Positions 34,516 through 42,735 of a DNA stretch of 64,000 bases are shown here, piece after piece. The DNA comes from CAWFXC01 sp963819735 (lineage in GTDB: Bacteria; Actinomycetota; Acidimicrobiia; IMCC26256; DASPTH01): NCBI GenBank assembly GCA_963819735.1, contig CAWFXC010000005.1, positions 124,001 to 188,000 on the forward strand. The letters are read 5' to 3'. Every line of letters begins with the position of its first letter. The stretch's first letter is position 1. The position numbers and the translations under genes are program-made. Under the pieces are notes generated by a model that ran no database searches, was not told the origin of the DNA, and saw only the letters and a program-made list of their open reading frames with translations.

Positions 34516-35280
34516 CTACAGGTCGCCGATGACCCGGCCGCCGTCGACGACGATCTGCTGGCCGGTCACGAAGCTCGCATCGGTGCTGAGCAGGAAGCGC
34601 ACCGCGTTCCCGATCTCCTCCGGCCGCCCGAGCCGCTTCATCGGCGCCGCCGCCGCGAACTTGTCGCGCAACGCGTCGATGTGGGGAAGCATCGGCGTGT
34701 CGATGTAGCCCGGGCACACCGCGTTCACGCGGATGCCCTCGGTCGCGTAGCGCACCGCCATCGAGCGGGTCAGGCCGAGCACCCCCGCTTTCGACGCCGC
34801 GTACGCGGGGTTCATCGAGCTGGCCACGATCCCGTGGATCGAGGCGATGCCCACGATCGCGGCATCCGGCGCGTTGGCGCGCAGCTCGGTGAGCAGCGCT
34901 TGCGTGACCATCGCGTAGGCGCGGAGGTTCACGTCGATGAGGCGGTCCCACGTGTCGTCGGTGAGGTTCTCGATGTCGATCGCGTCGGGCACGCCGGCCG
35001 CGTGCACCATCCCGCCGATGGTGCCGATCGCGCCCACCGAGGCGGTGACCGCGTCGGCGAGGCTCGGCGTGTCGCGCACGTCGACCGCGATGCCGAGGGT
35101 GGCGACGTCGTGGGCGTCGGCGATCGCCGCCGCTGCTTCCTTCGCCTGGTCCTCGCGCAGGTCCCAGACCGCAACCGGGCGGCCGACCGCGGCCACCGCG
35201 TGGGCGCTGGCCAAGCCGATGCCGGACGCCCCTCCCGTAACCACGACTCCGGTCTTCGGCGCCAGCGTGAGCTCGTGCAT
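34516..35280 (-). CDS. Short-chain dehydrogenase/reductase (SDR)
   Basis: 254 residues. TGGASGIG cofactor motif, catalytic Ser in VGIASIHGIV, YAASK pair and C-terminal VVDGGRVIGDL are present; the usual NNAG reads HAAG. Asp in VAVWDLRED suggests NAD preference. Its stop is 9 bp upstream of the Baeyer-Villiger-type monooxygenase, so alcohol-to-ketone oxidation followed by oxygen insertion is a reasonable joint role. Confidence 0.87.
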   Translation of the reverse strand: MHELTLAPKTGVVVTGGASGIGLASAHAVAAVGRPVAVWDLREDQAKEAAAAIADAHDVATLGIAVDVRDTPSLADAVTASVGAIGTIGGMVHAAGVPDAIDIENLTDDTWDRLIDVNLRAYAMVTQALLTELRANAPDAAIVGIASIHGIVASSMNPAYAASKAGVLGLTRSMAVRYATEGIRVNAVCPGYIDTPMLPHIDALRDKFAAAAPMKRLGRPEEIGNAVRFLLSTDASFVTGQQIVVDGGRVIGDL

Positions 35281-35518
35281 CGGTCACCTCTCCTGGTCGT
35301 GGTGGGACAGGCCGTGGCCCGAGGGTTCTGGCCCGAGGGTGGTGGTGTTCCGGCCCGGACGACGGCATCATGCCAGGTTGGCTCGACCTGCGATGCCGGG
35401 GCGCCCGAGTGGCCCGGTCGCGCGGGGTGCGAGATGATCGGGCCCGCGGCCGGATCCGGTCCGCCGACCACCTCCTGCCACCTCTTGCCAACTCCGGCAT
35501 CTCCCGAAGCGAGCACCC

Positions 35519-36511
35519 ATGCCCGATACGTTCCGAGCCTTCACCGCCGAGAAGACCGACGACGGCCACCGCCGCGGCGTCACCGACATGAACCCCGACG
35601 ATCTCGCCGGTGCCGGCGTCCTGATCGACGTCGCGTTCTCGGGCGTGAACTACAAGGACGCGTTGGCGGCGTCGGAGAAGGGCCGCGTGGCCCGCATCTC
35701 ACCGTTGATCGTCGGCATCGACATCGCGGGCGAGGTGATCGAGAGCGACGTCGACTGGCTGAAGCCCGGCGACCCGGTGATTGCGCACGGCTACGACATC
35801 GGCGTCGCGCATCACGGTGGTTTCGGGGAACGAGCGCGGGTGCCGTCGGAATGGATCGTGCCGCTTCCCGCCGGGCTCACGTTGCGCGAGGCGATGGTCG
35901 TGGGGACCGCGGGCTACACCGCGGCGCTGTCGGTGCTCGCGCTCGTCGATCACGGCATCACCCCCGATGCCGGGACGGTGCTGGTCACCGGCGCGACCGG
36001 CGGCGTCGGCAGCTCGGCCGTCGACATGCTCGCCGGGCTCGGCTACGAGGTGGCCGCGAGCACGGGCAAGCCGGAGTCGGAGGCGTTCCTGCGTGAACTC
36101 GGCGCGACCACGATCATCCCGCGCGACGAGCTGACCGACCTGGCCAAGCCGCTGTTGCCGGTGGCGTGGGCGGGCGCGGTCGACAGTGTGGGCGGAGCGA
36201 CGCTCGCGCACGTGCTCAGCCGCATCGGGCCCTTCGGCGCGGTCGCCGCGAGCGGCAACGTCGGTGGCGCCGACCTGCCGACCACCGTGCTCCCGTTCAT
36301 TCTCCGGGGCGTCACGCTGTTCGGCATCGACTCGGCGCAGACCCCGATCGAACGTCGCCGCGTGGTATGGGAGCGCATCGCGAGCGATCTGCACCCCCGC
36401 CACCTGGATTCGGTCGAACAGATCATCGGGCTCGACGGACTCGAGTCCGCCCTCGACGAGATCAGCCGCGGTGGGGTCACCGGGCGCTACGTCCTCGACC
36501 TGAAGCGCTGA
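35519..36511 (+). CDS. MDR family oxidoreductase, acrylyl-CoA reductase (AcuI/YhdH)-like
   Basis: 330 residues of the zinc-independent medium-chain reductase family. FSGVNYKDALAASEKGRVAR and PLIVGIDIAGEV are the AcuI/YhdH N-terminal signature; the Rossmann motif VTGATGGVGSSAV follows near residue 160, and DSVGGATLAHVL and GNVGGADLPTTVLPFILRG complete the family pattern. AcuI reduces acryloyl-CoA to propionyl-CoA with NADPH, limiting a toxic electrophile. A 238-bp upstream gap separates it from the divergent SDR; no clear operator was found there. Confidence 0.87.
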   Translation: MPDTFRAFTAEKTDDGHRRGVTDMNPDDLAGAGVLIDVAFSGVNYKDALAASEKGRVARISPLIVGIDIAGEVIESDVDWLKPGDPVIAHGYDIGVAHHGGFGERARVPSEWIVPLPAGLTLREAMVVGTAGYTAALSVLALVDHGITPDAGTVLVTGATGGVGSSAVDMLAGLGYEVAASTGKPESEAFLRELGATTIIPRDELTDLAKPLLPVAWAGAVDSVGGATLAHVLSRIGPFGAVAASGNVGGADLPTTVLPFILRGVTLFGIDSAQTPIERRRVVWERIASDLHPRHLDSVEQIIGLDGLESALDEISRGGVTGRYVLDLKR

Positions 36512-36618
36512 CGAGCCGCGCCCGGCGGGATCGCGCGCGCCAGGTATGGCGCCGCGGGTCGGCGGGCGCGAAGCTCGACCGGTCAATCCGGTGCGGGGAG
36601 AGCGGAGAGGAGCCGACC

Positions 36619-36921
36619 ATGATCGGTGTGTTCGTCACGTTCCAGTACGACGACGGGTTCGATCGGGAGCGGGTCACCAAAGTCGCCGAACAGGCGCGGG
36701 GCCTCTTCGAAGGGATGCCCGGCCTCCGCTTCAAGTTCTTCACCTTCGACGAGCCGCAAGGCCGGGCCACGAACTTCTACCTGTGGGACGACGAGCAGCC
36801 GGCGCGTGACTTCTTCGATGACGCGCTCGTCGAACGCGTGACCGGGCTCTACGGCGTTCGCCCCACCGTCGACTTCGTCGAGATCGCGCAGGTCGTCGAC
36901 AACTCTTCGCGCGTGTCGTGA
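36619..36921 (+). CDS. Small YdhR/ABM-like (dimeric alpha-beta barrel) protein
   Basis: 100 residues beginning IGVFVTFQYDDGFDRERV; the alternating strands and helices, the FEGMPGLRFKFFTFDE and ATNFYLWDDEQPARDFFDD segments, and the length fit the dimeric alpha-beta barrel (YdhR-like putative monooxygenase) group. No catalytic residue is assigned. GAGAGGAGCC precedes the ATG. It follows the AcuI-like gene by 107 bp and converges on the small partner of the SNF2 helicase. Confidence 0.65.
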   Translation: MIGVFVTFQYDDGFDRERVTKVAEQARGLFEGMPGLRFKFFTFDEPQGRATNFYLWDDEQPARDFFDDALVERVTGLYGVRPTVDFVEIAQVVDNSSRVS

Positions 36922-36948
36922 CCTGACGCGTCGACGCGACCGCGCGAT

Positions 36949-37236
36949 CTACGCGTCCGGTTCGGCGTCGGGCAGCAGATCGGAGGCCGCGGCCAGCGCG
37001 ATCGCCATGGCCGACGCCTTCAGGTAGACGGCGGCGAAGTAGTGCTCGGCCACCGTATCGCCGCCGGGGAATGGCGCGGGCCCGAGCGAGCGCAGCATGG
37101 TGGTGGGGTCGTCGGCCGGAGTGATGACGTCGATGGCGTCGTGGGTGGACGCGGCGGTGCCCCAGAAGTCGCGGGTAGGGGCCGGGCGGCGACGCCGGCT
37201 GCGACGCGCCGGCGTCCGGCGACGGGGCTCGCTCAT
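36949..37236 (-). CDS. Small protein coupled to the SNF2 helicase, resembling the tail of SWIM zinc-finger partners
   Basis: 95 residues. A strongly basic Arg/Pro N-terminus (EPRRRTPARRSRRRRPAP) leads to RDFWGTAASTH, LRSLGPAPFPGG and an Ala-rich C-terminal helix. The FWG and LGPxPF motifs recall the C-terminal tail of the SWIM zinc-finger proteins often encoded beside actinobacterial SNF2 helicases, but the SWIM zinc ligands are absent. Its ATG overlaps the helicase stop as ATGA. The basic segment suggests nucleic-acid binding. Function unknown. Confidence 0.65.
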   Translation of the reverse strand: MSEPRRRTPARRSRRRRPAPTRDFWGTAASTHDAIDVITPADDPTTMLRSLGPAPFPGGDTVAEHYFAAVYLKASAMAIALAAASDLLPDAEPDA

Positions 37237-40200
37237 CGACCGGCGCCGGCGTCGGCCATCGCCGGTTCCTCGGTGAGTACGGATTCGGGGCGGATGCCGA
37301 GCGCGGCGCGCAGCTGCCCGGTGTCGAGATCGGCGAGCGAGCTCGACTTCGGCAGCACGAGGTCGGCGATGCGGCGCTTCCCGGCCACCACTTCCTCGAC
37401 CCGCTCGTCGACGGTGCCGGGGCACACCAGCCGGTGGCTGATCACGGTGCGGGTCTGGCCGATGCGCCACGCGCGGTCGCGGGCCTGGTCTTCGACGGCC
37501 GGGTTCCACCAGCGGTCGTACAGCACCACGTGGCTGGCCGCGGTGAGGTTGAGGCCGGTGCCGCCCGCCTTCAGCGAGAGCACCAACGCACCCGCGCCCT
37601 CGCCGCTCTGGAAGTCGCTGATGAGCTGGTCGCGGGCGGTGCGCGACAAGCCGCCGTGGTAACACGCGACCGGCGTGCCGGTGAGCGTGGTGAGGTGCTC
37701 GGCCAGGCGTTGGCCCCACTCGGCGAAGTGCGTGAACACCAGCACGCGCTCGCCGGCGGCGAACACGGCTTCGACGATCTCTTCGAGCCGGGCGAGCTTG
37801 CCCGAGCGCCCGGCCAGCTCGCCGTTGTCGTCGTGCTTGTACGCGGCCGGGTGGTTGCAGATCTGCTTGAGCGCGGTGATGGCGGCGAGGATCTGACCCT
37901 TGCGGGGCTCTTCACCCTCGGGAAGGTCGGCGGCCACCACCAACTTGTCGAGCACCGCCTGGTACAGCCCGATCTGCTCGGCGGTCATCGAGCAGTGGTC
38001 GAGCTCGTCGATGCGATCGGGTAGCTCGGCCGCGATGGCGGGCTCCGCCTTCGTGCGCCGGAACACGAGGATCCCGTTGAGCGCGCGCAGGGCGTCTTCG
38101 GCCGCGGCGCGCGACGGATTGCCGTCGCCCGAGAGGTGGGCGATGAACTGCGGGCGGGTGCCGACCAGGCCGGGGTTGGTGAAATCGAGGATTGCCCAGA
38201 GGTCGCCGAGGCCGTTCTCGATCGGCGTACCCGTGAGCGCCACCTTGCTGCGGGCCGTGATCCGGCGCAGCTGCTGCGAGGTGTCGTTGGACGGGTTCTT
38301 GATCGCCTGCGCTTCGTCGAGGATCAGGCGCGCCCACGAGATGTCGGCGATGGCATCGAGGTCGCGCACCGCGGTGCCGTAGGTGGTGATCACGACGTCG
38401 GCATTGGCGACCTCGGTGGCGATCTCGTCGGCCGCGGCGCGGGTGGTGCCGTGGTGCACGACGACGCGGAGATCGGGGGTGAAGCGCGCGGCTTCGGCGG
38501 CCCAGTTGCCGACGACCGCGGGCGGCGCGATCACGAGCGCGGGGCCGCCCTCGGTGTCGGCGTCGCTGCTCGCCGCCGCGAGGAGGTGAGCGAGCATCGT
38601 CGGTGTCTTGCCGAGGCCCATGTCGAGCGCGAGGCAACCGCCCAGGCCGGCGGAGTCGAGGAACCCGAGCCACGCCAACGCCTCGGCCTGATAGCCGCGC
38701 AGCTCGCCGACGAACCCACGGGGCGCGGCGACCTCGTGCTCCGACAGCTCGGCCGCCGCGGCCAGGAGATCGGCGGCCCAGCCACCGCCGTCGACGGAGA
38801 TTCCACCCGCGAGTGGCGAGCCCTCGAGGCCGAGCGCGACGCGCAACATCTCGGCGCCCGACATCTGCGTGGACGACGCGCGTTCGGCGAGGGCTTCGGC
38901 GGCGGCTTGTAGATCGGCCTTCTCGACCGCGACCCACCGGCCCCCGGACCGGATGAGCGGCCGGGCCTCCTTCGCCAGGCGGGCGACGTCGGCGGCGGTG
39001 AGCTCGACGTCGTCGAACAGCGCGGTCCAGCGCACGTCGGCGAGCTGGTTCGCGCCCACCACCGAGGCCGACGACGCCTCGGCGAACACCCGCAACGAGG
39101 GAGTGGGGCGACGGCGGGAGAGGGCCGGCACCCGTACGTCGAATCCGGCGAGGGCCAGCTGCGAGCCGGTGGTGGCCATCAGCTCCCAGGCCTCGTCCTG
39201 GCTCAGGACCACCTCGCCCCGGCGATTGGCGCCGGGCCGGAGCAGCGCGGGCACCATGCGCTCGAGGCGTACGAGCTCGTCCTCGAAATCGTGACGGCTG
39301 GATCCGGCGGTGGCGATCGCCCGTTCGATCGGGGTGAGGCTGCCTTCGGTGCCCGCGGCCAGCACCTCGAGGTGCCAGGCGCCGCCGCTGTCGGGCGCTT
39401 CGAGGCGCACCACCAACGGTGCGTGCTCCCGGGTGACCGAGCGGGCCCAGCGCTCGCCGCGGGCGGAGATCTCGCTGCCGATCCGCACCGGGGCGTCGAA
39501 CGCGCTGCCGTCGAGTCGGGCGAGGAACGCTTCGGTGGCGTCGGCCGAGGTGCGCACCCGCGGCGGCGGGGCCGGCACTTCGATCCGGCGGGCGCTGTCG
39601 CGGCAGATCGCGTCGACCATGCCGGTGAGCGCCGAGCGGGTCAGCGCCCGCACGTCGACGCTGGGGTCGAGGGCCAACACCGCGCCGGGCACCGCGCCCG
39701 CGACCTCGGCCAGGCGGCCGGGATCGACGAGGGCCGGGGTCCAGCGCACCGAGTAGGAGCCGGTGGCGTCGTTGCCGTTGCCCCCGGAGTTGCCGCTCCC
39801 GCTGCCGCCGCGCCGGCGCTGCCGTTGCCGCAGCAGCGGCACCATCGCGCCGCGTGCCGTCAGCTGCACCGCCCAGATGGCGACTGTTCCCAGCCAGCGG
39901 ATGCTCGGTCCGATGTCGGGACCGGCCTGGTCGGCGCCCGCGGCGACCAGCCAGCCGAGGACTTCCCCGACCGGGATCGCGAACGCGTCGGCCGCCAACC
40001 CGCCGGGGAGCGGGACCGCATCGTGCGGGGTCCACCCCGACGCCGGTGCGCCGGCGTCGGCGAGCATGGCCATGACGTCGTCACCGGGTGTCGTGGGGGT
40101 GCGCGCGCCCGCCGCCCACACCACGACCCGTCCCGGTTCCCAGCACGCCTGGAGCTGGACCACGCCGGGTTCGAGTGATTCCTCGTCGGGTTCGTCGCGG

Positions 40201-40556
40201 GGTTTCCGGTCGTCGCGTGTGCGGGCGCCGTTGGTGTTCCCGTTCGCGCTGGGGCGACGCGGCTCGGTGTCGATCACCGGTTCGGAGGTGAGTCGCGACC
40301 ACGCGTTCGCGAGCGCCCGCTTGTCGGCGGTCAGGTCGGCGACGACCATCTCCCGCTCGTCGCCCGTGAGCGCGCGGGCGCTGGCGATGTGCTCGTCGGC
40401 TTCCCGCAGCAGGCGCAGCAACGCGGAGCGCCACCCCTGCGGGTCGGCTTCGAGCACCTCGAGCTCGGCGGACGTCGCCACGCCGTCGGCCTCGGCGCTC
40501 ACGTACAGATCGAACTGCCAGTCGCTCACCGCCGCGGGCGCGGTCGACTGCGTCAC
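37233..40556 (-). CDS. SNF2-family DEAD/DEAH-box helicase (HepA-like)
   Basis: 1107 residues. A long N-terminal region without clear enzymatic motifs is followed by the helicase core: Walker A ALDMGLGKTPTMLAHLL near 649, DEAQAIKN (Walker B) near 745, VALTGTPIENGLGDLW (motif III), and helicase C with VLVFTHFAEWGQRLAEHL and the motif VI DQARDRAWRIGQTR near 1025. It is a double-stranded-DNA translocase of the RapA/HepA-like bacterial SNF2 group; the usual role is remodelling protein-DNA or transcription complexes. Translation starts at GTG 40556. It is coupled to a 95-residue basic protein. Confidence 0.9.
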   Translation of the reverse strand: MTQSTAPAAVSDWQFDLYVSAEADGVATSAELEVLEADPQGWRSALLRLLREADEHIASARALTGDEREMVVADLTADKRALANAWSRLTSEPVIDTEPRRPSANGNTNGARTRDDRKPRDEPDEESLEPGVVQLQACWEPGRVVVWAAGARTPTTPGDDVMAMLADAGAPASGWTPHDAVPLPGGLAADAFAIPVGEVLGWLVAAGADQAGPDIGPSIRWLGTVAIWAVQLTARGAMVPLLRQRQRRRGGSGSGNSGGNGNDATGSYSVRWTPALVDPGRLAEVAGAVPGAVLALDPSVDVRALTRSALTGMVDAICRDSARRIEVPAPPPRVRTSADATEAFLARLDGSAFDAPVRIGSEISARGERWARSVTREHAPLVVRLEAPDSGGAWHLEVLAAGTEGSLTPIERAIATAGSSRHDFEDELVRLERMVPALLRPGANRRGEVVLSQDEAWELMATTGSQLALAGFDVRVPALSRRRPTPSLRVFAEASSASVVGANQLADVRWTALFDDVELTAADVARLAKEARPLIRSGGRWVAVEKADLQAAAEALAERASSTQMSGAEMLRVALGLEGSPLAGGISVDGGGWAADLLAAAAELSEHEVAAPRGFVGELRGYQAEALAWLGFLDSAGLGGCLALDMGLGKTPTMLAHLLAAASSDADTEGGPALVIAPPAVVGNWAAEAARFTPDLRVVVHHGTTRAAADEIATEVANADVVITTYGTAVRDLDAIADISWARLILDEAQAIKNPSNDTSQQLRRITARSKVALTGTPIENGLGDLWAILDFTNPGLVGTRPQFIAHLSGDGNPSRAAAEDALRALNGILVFRRTKAEPAIAAELPDRIDELDHCSMTAEQIGLYQAVLDKLVVAADLPEGEEPRKGQILAAITALKQICNHPAAYKHDDNGELAGRSGKLARLEEIVEAVFAAGERVLVFTHFAEWGQRLAEHLTTLTGTPVACYHGGLSRTARDQLISDFQSGEGAGALVLSLKAGGTGLNLTAASHVVLYDRWWNPAVEDQARDRAWRIGQTRTVISHRLVCPGTVDERVEEVVAGKRRIADLVLPKSSSLADLDTGQLRAALGIRPESVLTEEPAMADAGAGR

Positions 40557-40908
40557 CGTGCCACTCGCTCGCCGGTCGATCCGGTCGGCCGGGTACCGGC
40601 CACCGCATCACGAATCCTCGGACCCATGCGTCTCCGCTATTCGGGGGACGCGGCGGAGGAGATCCGCCCGCATCCCGGAGAAGAATCAGCTGCGGCACCC
40701 TTGCGGACACCGCCGCGGTCAGGGCACCCAGACCCGGACCAGCTACTGACCCACCTGCCTCGCCGTATCAAACGGGAAGCAGCCGTTCCGGTTCAGTGTA
40801 TGCGAACGCCGCCAGGCCCCCGCGCAATCCCGTTCCGGCCCGATTCATTGCGCCGTGAGTTGCGCTCAGCGGTATCCAGACCGCAGTGAATCCGGTGTTC
40901 CTTGCCGT
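40557..40908. other. 352-bp gene-free stretch upstream of the SNF2 gene
   Basis: It separates the SNF2 start from the stop of the acyl-CoA ligase, both on the minus strand, and must hold the SNF2 promoter. No ORF with family similarity or stable hairpin was recognised. The right-hand end contains the start of a 23-bp element (40902-40924) that also forms the tandem array at 42507-42688. Confidence 0.5.
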
Positions 40909-40924
40909 TCAGCCACGGAGGCGG
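40902..40924 (-). repeat. Single 23-bp copy of the array unit, spanning the ligase stop codon
   Basis: TTGCCGTTCAGCCACGGAGG plus CGG, identical over 23 bases to the unit tandemly repeated at 42561-42688. On the minus strand it holds the last codons of the ligase (ending LRG), its TGA and 7 bases beyond. Confidence 0.85.
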
Positions 40925-42467
40925 CGCCGGATGTCGTCGCGGAGCTCGCCCTTGGCGATCTTGCCGCCCGACGCGCGGGGAGCGCGTCGACCACCACCAG
41001 CCGCTCGGGGAACCACTCCGGCGACACCCCGCGCTCGCGCAGGTAGCCGACCAACTCGGGGAGCTCGAGCGCGGCGCCGGGCTCGAGCTCGGCGTAGAGG
41101 CAGACCCGCTCGCCGAAGACCTCGTCGGGCATCGCCACCGCCGCCGCCACCGCGATCGCGGGGTGGCCCGCGACCTCGGCCTCCACCGCCGGCGCGCTGA
41201 TGTTCTTCCCGCCCCGGATGATGATGTCCGACGTGCGGCCGACCACCCGCAGGTAGCCGTCGGCGTCGATGGTGCAGAGGTCGCCGATGCGCATCCAACC
41301 GTCGGGCGTGAAGAGCTCGGCGTTGGCCCGGTCGTCGTCGAGGTAGCCGATGCACATCGCCGGGCCCTTGCACACGGGGTGCCCGGGCGTGTCGGGTTCG
41401 GCGATGTCGCGGCCGTCGTCGTCGAGCAGCCGCACGTGCATCTCGGGGATCACCCGGCCCGCGGTCTGCAGCCGGAGGTCGCGGTCGTCGAGCATGGTGG
41501 TGCGGCTGAGCGCGCCGGTCTCGTTGGATCCGTAGAACTGGAGGACCCGCGCGCCGGTGACGTCTTCGAAGCGGGCGGCGCGCTCGTAGGGCACCGCTTC
41601 ACCTCCGGTGAACATGCACCGGAGCGAGCTGAGGTCGCGCCGCCCGATCTCGGGCGACTTGAGCATCATCAGGAACTGCGTGCTCACACACGCGAGGACG
41701 GTGACCCGTTCGCGCTCGATGGCCCGGATCACCTCGTCGGCGTCGAACCGTTCCTGGACGACGGTCGTGCTCCCCAGCACCGCGGGAGTCACGTGCGCGG
41801 TCCAGATGCCGAAGCCGAAGGGCGCGGGGATCGCGCTGAGGAAGACGTCGCCATCGGTCATCTCGCCCGCCGCCGCCGCGAGCTCGTGGAAGAACATCCA
41901 CCGGCTCTGGGTGTGCATGACGCACTTCGGCATCCCGGTGGTCCCGGAGGTCGAGTTCACGAGGAACAGATCGTCGGCGCCGAACGCGCGGTCGGTCAGG
42001 TCGAGCTCGGGGTCGTCGGCCGCGGTGATGCCGTCGACGAGCGGATCGCCGTCGCCCTCCGGGGTGACGACGACGTGATGGGCGAGCGGCAGGCCGTCGG
42101 CGCGCAGGTCGGCGACCAGCTCGGCCGTCGGCCGGTCGCGGTGGTCGGCGAGGCTCACGAGCGCGTCGGCGCGCGTGAGGCCCAGGATGTGGCGGATCTC
42201 GTGGTCGCCGGCGCGGTGGCCGAGGCCGACGACGGTGAGGCCCGCCCGCTCGGCCGCGACGAACGCGACGTGCACCGCCGGGGTGTCGGGCAGGAGCACG
42301 GCGATCCGGGCCTGACGGGGCAGGCCGGTGGCCACCAGCCCGCGCGCCAGGCGGGTCGCCCGCTCGTCGTAGGCCGACCATGTCATGCGCGTGCCGTCGG
42401 CCACGTAGGCGTCGGCATCGGGGCGGTTCTGCGCCCATCGGGAGACCCATGCACCGACGGTCGTCAC
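40909..42467 (-). CDS. AMP-dependent acid-CoA ligase (benzoate/cyclohexanecarboxylate ligase-like), frameshifted at its C-terminus
   Basis: About 519 residues when joined. ANL motifs: NSTSGTTGMPKCVMH (P-loop), QFYGSNETGALS, TPDGWMRIGDLCTID, VVGRTSDIIIRGGKNIS. The catalytic-Lys tail RASGGKIAKGELRDDI lies in another frame; the coding strand reads CTCCCCGCGCG where one further C would restore it, a C5-to-C4 contraction near 40978. The GTG start at 42467 follows AGAAGG. It activates an aromatic or alicyclic acid, the subgroup being inference. Tandem copies of its own 3' end lie upstream of its start. It diverges from an amidohydrolase. Confidence 0.83.
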
Positions 42468-42506
42468 GGTGCACCTTCTACTCGGTGGGGTCGGGCGCCG
42501 TCGACC

Positions 42507-42688
42507 GGATGCACCTCTTTGCCGTTCAGCCACGGATGCACCTCTTTGCCGTTCAGCCACGGAGGCGGTTTGCCGTTCAGCCACGGAGGCGGTTTGCCGT
42601 TCAGCCACGGAGGCGGTTTGCCGTTCAGCCACGGAGGCGGTTTGCCGTTCAGCCACGGAGGCGGTTTGCCGTTCAGCCACGGAGGCGG
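42507..42688. repeat. Tandem repeat array between divergent genes: 2 x 27 bp + 5 x 24 bp + partial unit
   Basis: Two 27-bp units (42507-42533, 42534-42560) differ from five 24-bp units (42561-42680) only in the variable left part; all end in TTTGCCGTTCAGCCAC. A partial unit runs to 42688. Units are identical within each type. All periods are multiples of three, so every frame stays open and artificial ORFs appear (minus strand PPPWLNGK repeats). The array fills most of the 268-bp gap between the ligase (start 42467, minus) and an amidohydrolase (start 42736, plus), where promoters should lie. There are no unique spacers, so it is not CRISPR. Confidence 0.92.
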
Positions 42689-42735
42689 CTGGTCGGAGGT
42701 CGTAGTGTGCGGGCACGCTGCCAAGGGGGTGCGGA

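Noticed and set aside
36949..40556. SNF2 helicase as part of a DISARM or restriction-like defence island
   Set aside because: No methylase, nuclease, PLD or DUF1998-type gene adjoins it; the neighbours are metabolic.
30185..40895. Shared CCGGTTCAGTG/TGAATCCGG motifs at 30187 and 40788-40895 as a dispersed repeat
   Set aside because: Matches are about 11 bases with differing orientation and spacing, too weak to separate from chance.
42507..42688. CRISPR array
   Set aside because: Units are directly adjacent and identical with no variable spacers, and no cas genes are present.
42464..42724. Repetitive ORFs (PPPWLNGK on the minus strand, FAVQPRR/LPFSHGG on the plus strand) that look like a repeat protein
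   Set aside because: They arise because the 24- and 27-bp units are multiples of three and lack stops in every frame; no ribosome site, no family and the gap is a divergent promoter region.
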